Of a DNA stretch of 64,000 nt, positions 18,888 to 27,500 are shown one piece after another. The stretch comes from Phormidium tenue FACHB-1052 (GTDB taxonomy: Bacteria; Cyanobacteriota; Cyanobacteriia; Phormidesmidales; Phormidesmidaceae). Both the position numbers and the translations under genes were made by a program. Each line of letters begins with the position of its first letter. Positions within the stretch are counted from its first letter, which is position 1. The notes under the pieces were generated by a model. That model searched no databases. It was not told the origin of the DNA and saw nothing but the letters and a program-made list of their open reading frames with translations. The DNA lies in assembly GCF_014696675.1 (NCBI RefSeq), contig NZ_JACJQN010000002.1:124001-188000 (forward strand), written 5' to 3'.

Positions 18888-21697
18888 GAATGACCTCCAG
18901 TGGGTAGGGAGTTGAAGGAAGACAAAGGAACTTCGGGATGGGGATTGCGCTCGGCAAACCAGCGCTCGGTGATCACCGAGAGGGGTTCCCCGGACTGAAT
19001 CGAGAGCACCAGCAGTCGGGCGAATTCCGCCAGACCTGTGAAGGTATCGGGGGCATGGCGCAGCACCAAGTCTCGGGTCGTCTGCTCGTCGGGGTTATTG
19101 GCCACGGCGGCGAGCTGGGCGAAGGCGGGATAGTAGCGGCAGTAGGTGTAGAGACCGTTGTTATCAAGCAGCCACTGGCTGTAAATGCCCTCCCGTTTGG
19201 GAAAGAAGCTTTCGCTGGCGTTACGGCTGATGACGGCCTTGGGATATTTGAGAATGCGCTCAAAGCTATCTACCGCCATGGGCTGAATGCGGCCAATCAG
19301 CCGGGTGGTGAGGTTCTGGAAAATCTTGGCGCTAGCGGGCGATTTATGGACGGTATCGGGATCTTGAGCCGAGATAATCACCCGAATCCCTGCCTTGGCT
19401 CCGTTGGCGCAGAGTCGGCCAATCAGGGCTCCAATTTCGTCAAACTCAAACAGGATGGGGGCTTCATCAATAAAGAAGATGGAGGCCGGAGCTTCCAGGG
19501 CACGCCTAAGAGCAGCGGCATAGGCGGAAAGCGCCAGCACGGCAGCATCTTCTTCGTTAGATAGATTGCGCAGGGCAAACACCAGTAGCTGGGCATCGGT
19601 CGGAAAGCTGGAGGGGGCAGAAATCGCCCGCCCCACCCGGCTGGAGAGCCAGAACCTGAGCCGTAGATCGATCATGTCTAGAGCCTTCGCGATATTGCCG
19701 CCCACCTGGTTCAGATCCAGTTGTTCAGGCGTGCAGAAGTCGAGAAAGTCAGCCAGGGTGGGCATTTGTGCCCAGGCCGCTGAACCTAAGCGCCCCTCCA
19801 TCGCCTCCAGGTAGCGTCGCTGAATGGGGGCGTCGGCAAAGAAGGCATTGAGCGCCAGCACCAAAATCGAGCGAATGGTCTGAGTCATCACCGAGCTATT
19901 GGCCCCTGAGCCCACAATCATGGTCAACAGGGCTGACTCTAGAAATGACTGAAAGTCGTCGAGGCGTTCTTTGCGCTCGTCACCGGGCAGATGGCGCAAG
20001 TCGGGCAGCTCGAACAGGTTGTTGGATTCGCGGGAGATGTCGAAGTAGGCCCCGCCCACCAGCTGGGTATAGTCGGTGAAGGTGGAGGAGCCATCGGGCT
20101 TGGGAAAATCAAGCGCCACCACCGGGAAGCGGTGGGCCAGCGCCTGGGTGAGGATGCCGGAGACCAGGACAGACTTCCCCGCTCGGGTGGTGGCAAACAG
20201 GCCCAGGTTCTGGTGCTGGTTGAACAAATCCAGGTGAATGGGTTGGCCCCCTTCCTCAGCAATCAGCTCAAAGCCACTCCTATCGCAGGGCTGGGTTATC
20301 ACCAATGGCATCAGCCCTGGTGCTTCGCCGGTCAGGTAAAGCTGTCGCCGTCCGAAGGGGGTCGCCATCAGCGCTTCCCACACAATCGGCAGCGTCTGAA
20401 GCCATACTTTCCAAGCGTAGTCCTGCTCGCGTTCTACCCAGGCCGGGCGGCGAAAGCAGCTCTGGATATAGCGGCAGGCTTCATCCAGCTGCTCTAGATC
20501 CGGTCGATGCACCAGAAATACAACGGCAGTGTGGATCGGTAGGGCACCCTCGAAGAGTTCTTCCTGGGCCTCAATCGAGCGCTTCATCTTTAGCTCAGCG
20601 GCCACATCTACCGAGTGACTGTCTTCAGCTAACGTAGCCGTCAGGTTTGACTGCTTCAGCATCCGCTGCACGGTGGTTTTTACCAGGGTTTCGTTGGCCC
20701 GAGTCAGCTGGCAGAAGATTTCGGTGTCGGCCACGGTCTCGCGGGAGAGGATCTCCCACAGGTAGCGCAACTGGGCTGATTCGCTGGCCCAGCCTCCTGG
20801 TTTTTCGAGGAACGTCAGCGGGGCCGCATACTGGCCTTTGACCTTGACCCAGGTTTTCCCAGCGGTGGGCACCCCGGCCCGAGTCAGCAGCGTGGTGCTG
20901 TGAATGTCGGAGTTGACCTGCTCGTGTAGGCCATCAGAATCCAGGATGATCAGCTGGGGAATGTCGATGGGGTCACTGGCGTTAAAGCGGTTCCAGAGCA
21001 GGCTCCACAGATCCCCTTCACCCAAGGGTTTGACTGAGAGACCCATCTTGGTTGAAAGCACCTGCTCCCAGAGCAGAAAGCCATCGGTAAAGGCCTTGGT
21101 GATCACCGTTTGTAATCGCTGATTTTTGGCCTGGCGCAGCTCACCCGTGAACGACTTCCACAGGTTTTCGCCCCTGCTGATCACCTTCTCGATGATGTCC
21201 TGGGCTCCTTCAGAGCCCGTTTGGACGGTGTAGGTGACGTACAGCCGCAGAAACTTGGGTTTGCGCAGGCCCTGCTGGGTGAGTTGTTGGACTCGAGCGC
21301 GTTCAGCGGTGAGCAGGAACTTGAGAGCCTGGTTAGGGGCAATTTGGGTGAGTTGGGCTAGAGCATGTTGGCGATCGCAGTCCGCCGAAAATGACCCCAG
21401 GTGAATCGTTAGCCGCTCACCGTTGGGTAAATCCTTCAGCCCTGATTCCAGCTGGTCAAAGACGATCTCTACCTGCTCATCGGTCAGGGTGTTGTGAATG
21501 CCCCGGCAGTCGAAGCCAAACACAAAGCAGAGGTGTTCACGGTTCTTGCCCTTCGTGAGGACGTAGGCTCCTACTTGTCGCCCCCGCAGCTCAATGCGTA
21601 GCATAGCGGCGAGGTTTAGGGCATCTTCAAAGGGCGTCAACGTGCTAACGAACTGGCTGCCGAGCTTGAGTCGATGTTTGCCGATGGTCTGTTTCAT
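18884..21697 (-). CDS. VirB4/TraC-family conjugation ATPase
   Basis: 937 residues. Walker A region FATTRAGKSVL at ~500 and Walker B SIFFIDEAP at ~739 within the typical TraC/VirB4 C-terminal ATPase domain; an N-terminal ~480-residue domain is also typical. VirB4 is the only ubiquitous ATPase of conjugative type IV systems and powers pilus and channel assembly at the inner membrane. The P-loop has Ala-Thr-Thr-Arg-Ala-Gly-Lys-Ser, so the first Gly of the usual GxxxxGKS is Ala. The start lies inside the VirB3-like gene (53-bp overlap), a common VirB3-VirB4 coupling that becomes a fusion in some systems. Confidence 0.9.
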   Translation of the reverse strand: MKQTIGKHRLKLGSQFVSTLTPFEDALNLAAMLRIELRGRQVGAYVLTKGKNREHLCFVFGFDCRGIHNTLTDEQVEIVFDQLESGLKDLPNGERLTIHLGSFSADCDRQHALAQLTQIAPNQALKFLLTAERARVQQLTQQGLRKPKFLRLYVTYTVQTGSEGAQDIIEKVISRGENLWKSFTGELRQAKNQRLQTVITKAFTDGFLLWEQVLSTKMGLSVKPLGEGDLWSLLWNRFNASDPIDIPQLIILDSDGLHEQVNSDIHSTTLLTRAGVPTAGKTWVKVKGQYAAPLTFLEKPGGWASESAQLRYLWEILSRETVADTEIFCQLTRANETLVKTTVQRMLKQSNLTATLAEDSHSVDVAAELKMKRSIEAQEELFEGALPIHTAVVFLVHRPDLEQLDEACRYIQSCFRRPAWVEREQDYAWKVWLQTLPIVWEALMATPFGRRQLYLTGEAPGLMPLVITQPCDRSGFELIAEEGGQPIHLDLFNQHQNLGLFATTRAGKSVLVSGILTQALAHRFPVVALDFPKPDGSSTFTDYTQLVGGAYFDISRESNNLFELPDLRHLPGDERKERLDDFQSFLESALLTMIVGSGANSSVMTQTIRSILVLALNAFFADAPIQRRYLEAMEGRLGSAAWAQMPTLADFLDFCTPEQLDLNQVGGNIAKALDMIDLRLRFWLSSRVGRAISAPSSFPTDAQLLVFALRNLSNEEDAAVLALSAYAAALRRALEAPASIFFIDEAPILFEFDEIGALIGRLCANGAKAGIRVIISAQDPDTVHKSPASAKIFQNLTTRLIGRIQPMAVDSFERILKYPKAVISRNASESFFPKREGIYSQWLLDNNGLYTYCRYYPAFAQLAAVANNPDEQTTRDLVLRHAPDTFTGLAEFARLLVLSIQSGEPLSVITERWFAERNPHPEVPLSSFNSLPTGGHS

Positions 21698-21980
21698 CGT
21701 GGGTAAACCTCAGATATCGGGCATAGCCGCGACTCCAGGTGGGAGTCGGCACAAATTTTGCGGTGAACTTCCAGCTCTGCCCTCCGGTGAGAATCCACCA
21801 GGTAGACATGCCCCAGGCGGCAATGAATCCAATCGAAATCCAGCTGAGGCTGAACCCTCGGCCCAGCAGGTAGGACACCCCCGTGATGCAAAACCAGGGA
21901 ATGATCTGGTCGGCTGGAATGGGGCCTAACCGGGGTTGCGCCCCCAGAATGGTGTTAACGGGACGAAATTTAGATGCCAT
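21645..21980 (-). CDS. VirB3-like inner-membrane protein
   Basis: 111 residues with two adjacent membrane segments (~25-45, DQIIPWFCITGVSYLLG; ~48-68, WISIGFIAAWGMSTWWILTG) and a basic C-terminal tail that overlaps the VirB4-like gene by 53 bp. VirB3 proteins are small, have one or two such helices, and are encoded directly before VirB4. Assignment is from topology and order. Confidence 0.72.
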   Translation of the reverse strand: MASKFRPVNTILGAQPRLGPIPADQIIPWFCITGVSYLLGRGFSLSWISIGFIAAWGMSTWWILTGGQSWKFTAKFVPTPTWSRGYARYLRFTHDETDHRQTSTQARQPVR

Positions 21981-22049
21981 AAGCCGCTACTGGTGCTGAA
22001 AGAACGGTGTAGAGCTGCACCCTCGATCTGAATAGCCGTATAGCGACAA

Positions 22050-22601
22050 CTAGCCGGTGATCAGTGTCGTCAACACATCGCCAGCAGTAACGGCAATGAT
22101 GATAATTAACGGTGTGCGGGCAATAGTTTGCCAATCCTCGTCATTGCGAGCACTGTTGATTACTCGCACTAGAGAGATGCCGACGTAGAGCAAAAACAGG
22201 CCCCGCAGTACGTTGAAGACCAGGGGAATGGCGTCGCCCGCAGCGGTACCAAAGTTGGTAGTCATCCAGGTCTCAGCTCCGCCAAAGAACTGGGCCTGGG
22301 CGGGATAGGCCAGTAGGGTGATTAGCCAGAGCAGCCCTAGACCTAGGTGTCGCCAAGCCTTTCGCCTAAAGCCCTGGGCCTTAGATGCCCGTATGGATAG
22401 GGAACGGGAGGGTACTATGTCCTGCCTCCAGGCAAGGCCTGTAAACCCTGCCACGGCTAGCACCGTGAGTAAGGTGGGGCCGTGGAAGAGGACATCTAGC
22501 GTAAGGCCCAGGAACGCTACGACCAATAGCGACGGGGTTGGAAGAGGCCTCATCCGACCTACCAGTCGTTCCATCAACGGAAAAACGTAGAGAGTTTTCA
22601 T
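22050..22601 (-). CDS. VirB2-like prepilin / first gene of the conjugation operon
   Basis: 183 residues. The C-terminal ~80 residues look like a VirB2/TrbC pilin: a hydrophobic stretch ending AYPAQAQ (a signal peptidase I site near residue 103), a short soluble segment, then two membrane helices separated by a charged loop (NSARNDEDW). The N-terminal ~100 residues carry two further hydrophobic segments and an Arg/Lys-rich loop, so the precursor is longer than usual. As the first gene of the leftward operon it is preceded by the 0.67-kb AT-rich divergent region. Alternative: a later start giving a standard-length prepilin. Confidence 0.65.
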   Translation of the reverse strand: MKTLYVFPLMERLVGRMRPLPTPSLLVVAFLGLTLDVLFHGPTLLTVLAVAGFTGLAWRQDIVPSRSLSIRASKAQGFRRKAWRHLGLGLLWLITLLAYPAQAQFFGGAETWMTTNFGTAAGDAIPLVFNVLRGLFLLYVGISLVRVINSARNDEDWQTIARTPLIIIIAVTAGDVLTTLITG

Positions 22602-23267
22602 GGCTCAAATGAATTGAGTCTGACTGATGATTGAAGTCTCCTGAAATCAGTCAGATGACATGACTCGCGTGCTCACCAATGAGTGAAGTATTCAACTCGA
22701 ATTGCGTAAAGATTTGATCAATATAGCAATATTTTTCAGCGGTGGGGAAATGAGAAACTAAATTGTGGATTCAGGCTCAGACAGCTCAAAGCTATGTCTA
22801 AAGCCTATACAAGACAGCTAATATCGGGTCTGATTCTGTAATCTTGCGTGATGTTAATCAAGCTATTGAGCAATCTATGTAGACTTTTAAAAATGGAGAT
22901 TCTTTTTATACTGAAGTCATGAATTGCCACTATCAATCGAAAATTTACTGTCAATTATAAATACGATTAGCTGCACGCAAGAACTCTATGGTTGCAATCG
23001 AAATTGATCTATAAAAAAACTTCCAAAAGCGACGTTTTGCCATGTTCATCGGTTCCCTTTTGTCGCAGATATTTTCAGTCCAATAGTCAAGCTTCAACCG
23101 ACAGAATGACATGACAACTTATTTGCAGACACAAAAACGAGTGTATTGACGTCAATACGTCTTGATGTCTCTAGAATCACAAGCTTAAAGGCGGCAGGGG
23201 TTTGGGTAAGGCGAGCCTTGTAGAGGTGATCAGGAGCTGGGCATTACACAAGGAGTGAAACACAGCT
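22602..23267. promoter_or_regulatory. AT-rich divergent control region between conjugation operon and parA
   Basis: About 0.67 kb with no convincing gene, notably AT-rich against its neighbours. It holds a perfect 10-bp inverted repeat TCTGACTGAT (22619-22628) / ATCAGTCAGA (22646-22655) just upstream of the VirB2-like start; a 10-bp direct repeat ATGACATGAC at 22655-22664 and 23106-23115, near each outward gene; and a perfect 16-bp palindrome at 23143-23158 upstream of parA. A Shine-Dalgarno AAGGAG precedes parA by ~12 bp. The arrangement suggests joint control of transfer and partition genes, and the region could also hold a partition site; origin or promoter positions cannot be fixed by eye. 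Confidence 0.6.
23143..23158. promoter_or_regulatory. 16-bp perfect palindrome, candidate operator upstream of parA
   Basis: GTATTGACGTCAATAC is self-complementary over 16 bp, followed directly by a related TACGTCTTGATGTCT. The core TTGACGTCA recurs at 18142-18150 (VirB5-VirB6 gap) and at 24197-24205 (inside the ParA partner gene), each followed by an (A/T)-(C/T)GTCT element. A DNA-binding protein of the element, most likely the ParA partner or the S24 repressor, may bind these sites. Confidence 0.55.
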
Positions 23268-24044
23268 ATGAAGACGGTGAGTTGTTTGTCGCTCTCTGGA
23301 GGGCAGGGGAAAACGTCGGTTTCGCTGCTGCTGGGGCGGCTCCTGGCAAACCAGGGTCAGAAGGTGCTGATGGTGGATGCCGATCCGCAGGCGAATCTCA
23401 CCTTTTATCTAGGCCATGACGTTCAGGCAAATGAACCCACCCTGCTGGAGGTGCTGAAGGGCCAGGTGGAAACAGCCGATGGCATCTATCCGCTGGCGAC
23501 AGCGAATCTGTTTTTGATTCCAGCCGATGAGGGGCTGCACAAGGCCCAGGAATACTTGGCCACCATCGGGATGGGAGCCTTGGCTTTGCACCATGCCCTG
23601 GAGGCCGTGAAGGAGTTGTTTGACGTTTGCATTATCGACTCGCCACCCCAGCGCACCCAGATTTGCCTGTCGGTGATGGGTGCCTCTAACTGGGTGCTAA
23701 TTCCAGCGGAGGCCTCCACCAAGGGGGTAAATTCACTACTGCGCAGCCTAGAACTGCTGGAGGAAATGGGGCGCATACGGGCATTTAGGGGCCAGGTGCT
23801 GGGGGTGCTGCCGTTTCGAGATAAGTGGTTTGGTCGGTCTCAGGCAACCGATAGCCGAGAGGCGATCGCCGCGATGCAGCAGGTGGCGGGCTCAATCCCG
23901 GTGCTGCCGTCAATTGTGGAGAGTGAGCGCTACAAGCAGGCGATTCGGCAAGGACAGCGGCTGTCGGAGATTGGGTACGCGGATCTAGAATTCCCTTTAC
24001 GTAGGGTGATTGAGGCGTTAGAGCAGGGGCAAGGAAATGGCTGA
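23268..24044 (+). CDS. parA: ParA/Soj-family partition ATPase
   Basis: 258 residues. Starts MKTVSCLSLSGGQGKTSVSL: a deviant Walker A, here SGGQGKTS where KGGVGKTT is standard; then VLMVDADPQAN (Walker A' region) and CIIDSPPQ (Walker B). ParA ATPases position DNA on the nucleoid with a centromere-binding partner; on ICEs they help keep the excised circle. The signature lysine of the usual KGG is replaced by Ser in this reading, so intermolecular-lysine function may be altered. Good RBS (AAGGAG) before ATG 23268. The next gene overlaps by 8 bp. Confidence 0.85.
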   Translation: MKTVSCLSLSGGQGKTSVSLLLGRLLANQGQKVLMVDADPQANLTFYLGHDVQANEPTLLEVLKGQVETADGIYPLATANLFLIPADEGLHKAQEYLATIGMGALALHHALEAVKELFDVCIIDSPPQRTQICLSVMGASNWVLIPAEASTKGVNSLLRSLELLEEMGRIRAFRGQVLGVLPFRDKWFGRSQATDSREAIAAMQQVAGSIPVLPSIVESERYKQAIRQGQRLSEIGYADLEFPLRRVIEALEQGQGNG

Positions 24045-24480
24045 GGATGCGCTGGAACGGTTGATGCAGCGGCAGCGCCCGAGTGTACCGCCCCGTGCCG
24101 ATGGGTTGGGGGCAGAGTTACCTGTGAAGTCTCCTCAACAGGTGGCAGTGGAGGGCAATGGGTCGGGATATAGTGACTTTAGCGAGTCTACGGGTGTTGA
24201 CGTCAGTATGTCTGTTAGCCAAGGTGATGAGGCGGAGTTACCGCAGCTGGTGCGGACGACGACCCGGTTGGAAGAAGAGATTGATAAGGCCCTGCGCCAC
24301 CTCTGTATGGATGAGAAGATCACCAAGGAGGTGTGGTTTGAGGCGGCGTACCTTTACCTGGCGGAGCATCCGAAGGCGATGCAGGCGGTGAATGGAGTGG
24401 CGAAGGAGCGCTACCAGCGGCGGAAGCGAGCAGCGGATTTGAGGAAGCTGGAGACGATGCAGAAGCGATTGAGGGGATAA
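24037..24480 (+). CDS. ParA partner, candidate centromere-binding protein
   Basis: 147 residues, overlapping parA by 8 bp. The N-terminal ~75 residues are low complexity; the C-terminal ~70 are helical and basic (RLEEEIDKALRHL, KERYQRRKRAADLRKL). No ParB-type HTH is recognised. Small non-ParB partners of ParA are common in type Ib partition loci and bind repeats near their own genes; this protein may do so. A TTGACGTCA element lies inside its own coding sequence (24197-24205). Confidence 0.7.
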   Translation: MAEDALERLMQRQRPSVPPRADGLGAELPVKSPQQVAVEGNGSGYSDFSESTGVDVSMSVSQGDEAELPQLVRTTTRLEEEIDKALRHLCMDEKITKEVWFEAAYLYLAEHPKAMQAVNGVAKERYQRRKRAADLRKLETMQKRLRG

Positions 24481-24507
24481 TTGTGAAAAGGCGAGAAGTC
24501 GTAAAAC

Positions 24508-27500
24508 TTACTCCAGAAGGAATTTCTCGCCAGGTGCAAGCCTCTGCCAAGCCTTAAGCGATCCATTTATTAAGATGCCATTTTGAAAAGAATGAACTGC
24601 TGACATCTCTACGTTTCCTGTCCATTCATATCTATTTGTAAGAAGACGCTCACCAAGAATTGTCCAAATTAGTACTAGCTGATGCTCTTCTAAAAAGCTA
24701 GCTAGCTTCTCTTTAGAAATTAGTAATGCACTTGGCCCTGCTTCCTCAACTGAAGGATCAAATGCAGTAAGCTCATCGCTCGAATCTACATATCGGAAAT
24801 TGCCCGCAGACCATCGCAATCCCATATTTTCTATCAGCCATGCAGATGGCATTAGAGCAGAAATAGTTTCATCAATTGAACAATCATGTGTACTGCTCTC
24901 ACAGAGATAGTTAACAGTTGTTACGATGACTGGCGCAGGTAAGCGCTCTCTCTGCCTTCCCCAGATATTTTCCTGGCTCCTAAACTGAGTGGAAGCAGTT
25001 GCCCAAGGAAACTCTCCGACATAGACTTCATCCATTTGAACTGATTCAGGCATCCACCTTCCCATAAAGTTTTGTTCTTTAAGCCATTCCAATAATTCTT
25101 CAGAATCGGCTTGACGGGCAATGTAGCTTCTAACCTGAAACCACATATTACGCCTTATTCCTTCATAGCGCTCTTCCTCAACTGGTCCTTGTTCCTTCCA
25201 ATTGTAATATCCTTCAAGGGCTAGCCAATTCCTGCCGCTTGCCGGATGTATAACTTCTAGAAGTTGAAACGGATCGAGAAAATCCTCTTTTTGAACGAGC
25301 CAACTGGTTTTATCTTCTGGAGTTGCTTCCGAAAACTCATATTGGATTGGCTTCCACCAAGTAAATGAGCTGTTAAAACGATCTTCATTAGGTGTTTTTC
25401 TTAAGAGCATTGAAGGATCAATGTCCCGAACAGAAATTTGCCAAGAACCATTATATTTAGCCTCAAAATCGTCAACCTCATCTCCAAGAAACTCGAAGTT
25501 ATCGGCAACATACGCAAGGAACTCATGATATGCAATCCATTGATACTTCTTGCCAATTCTTTCAGTTTTATTGGCGTGGCGCCCATAGCCATTCCGATTG
25601 AGATGCCGGTCAAACCAATCAAACTTCTCCTCTGTCCAACCTAATTCAAATACTCGCTGAAAAATCCATCGTTGAGCTATTGCTAGATCAAAATTAAGCT
25701 TATTGCCCTGCGGATCTAGCTTATGAGGTAGAATATAGTCTTTGAAGCATTGCTGCTTCTTCTTGCCTAGTGTTCTCAGAAATCTATTTTCTCCCCTAAC
25801 AGAAAACTCATCCCATTGCTCTATAGAAAGTGCCTGACCTAAGATTTCTATTTGTTTGGCTTCATCTTGCCGCTTCAATTGTTGAATGTTGTATTGAATC
25901 GTTTCATACTCTCCCCAAGCATGTCTTTGGCGCTCAGTTAGCGAATTAACAAACTCTTCAGTTTTTTGTTTTCTAATTACTAAAATTTCAGCCTTCTTTC
26001 TCTCACTTAATCGACAGGAAGACCAGGGGAAAAACCCGTAATTAGTACCAATGATGTATCTAGCAAAATCCCCAAATCCCATAACTGATGATTTTATAGC
26101 AGTAAGTCCCCCACCAGCAAAATCTCTGCCGCTAGTAGATAACTTCCCACTGGCTTTAAGTTCTTCTTCTGAAGGAATATTAGCCAGCCATTCAGATTGA
26201 TATGGTGGACGTGCTTTTTCAATATCTATATCTGGTGGCAAAGCTCCTCGATGATTGGCTGTTTCAATCACACCAAGCGCATAATCGCGAAGCAGAATGT
26301 GAACAGGAGGCTCACCTTTAGCAAATATCCATGTGTATACTCTACTCGCTAGTTCTCCAATAGCCTCAGAGTTATCACTCATCATGGAGACACTATAAGC
26401 AACTGCACAAAGCCGTTCTGCCACATAGAGATCATTGACTTCACCAAACTTTTCAAGCAAGTTGAGTAGAATCTGTGGCCTTGGATATAGTGTTGAAACC
26501 AATGCTTTTGTCGCACGATCGCGTACATAACGGTGAGAAGTCGTCAAAAACCAAGTCAGTGCGATCGTACAAAGCTCAATTGACTCGTCCAAGATATGGG
26601 ATTTTTCTGCATTCCAAGCCCATTCCAGAAGACGATCAATTGCTTCTTCCTGATCGTAGTTTTGAGCCAGATAGATGGACCAAACTTGATCGCGATCGGG
26701 CATATCTAGTCTCACCAAATGTTGATGTAGAAACTTTGCATTGAAGGGGTGATCTGGTTCAGCTGCGATAGTAAGCATTAAGTCATAAACTTCTTCAACG
26801 CGATCCCCTTCGATGTAAACCTCATTAAGGTAATCCTTGGTTGCTTCTGTTATCTTTGTCGGTTCTCGCCAGATGAGGCTCTGAAGGAAAGCACGTTGCA
26901 CAAGATCCCAGGATTTTATGGAAGGTATCAGTTCCACTAATTCTAATCCTGTTCGCTCTGGAATTTGTACACTCAATGCTTCAATCCAGCCACTATTACT
27001 CCACGCCTGAGATGCATCAGTTACTAAATTACCCAGTGATTGTGTTGGAGTGAAAGAAGTCGCAGGATTGCTTGTATTCAAATGAGTATCGAGCAGATGT
27101 CGGACAATCAAATGGTCACTGAACCGTTCATAGGGAAACTTGACAATATCAATCTGTTGAATATCGTTACCCTCGGATCTGGCAGGCCGGTACACCAAAT
27201 CTTCGTTCAGTAAGCCCTCACTCAAAAGATTGGCAAACAGAGACTGTTGATAGCTGCTTCCAGGAAGAAGATTATTCACAAGGGTACTGGCATCTGCTCG
27301 CTCAACCCAGGGCTGACCTGTTTCTGCCATACGTCGAGCAATCAGATTGACAGCTTGCTGAGCCAAGTTTGCTGAGGGGTCATAGTCAAGCCGACGCCAT
27401 AGAGTGTCATGAACCGCATCAATGAAGAAGTTGAAAATTGCTGTAACGCCTTTGAGTCCTTTAGGAACACGAGTGAGCTTTCGTTTTGCTAACCCCTGGC

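Noticed and set aside
264-22590. Many open frames on the + strand and short frames of 60-190 codons opposite the conjugation operon
   Set aside because: They lie opposite well-supported minus-strand genes, have no ribosome sites and read as shadow composition of GC-rich coding DNA.
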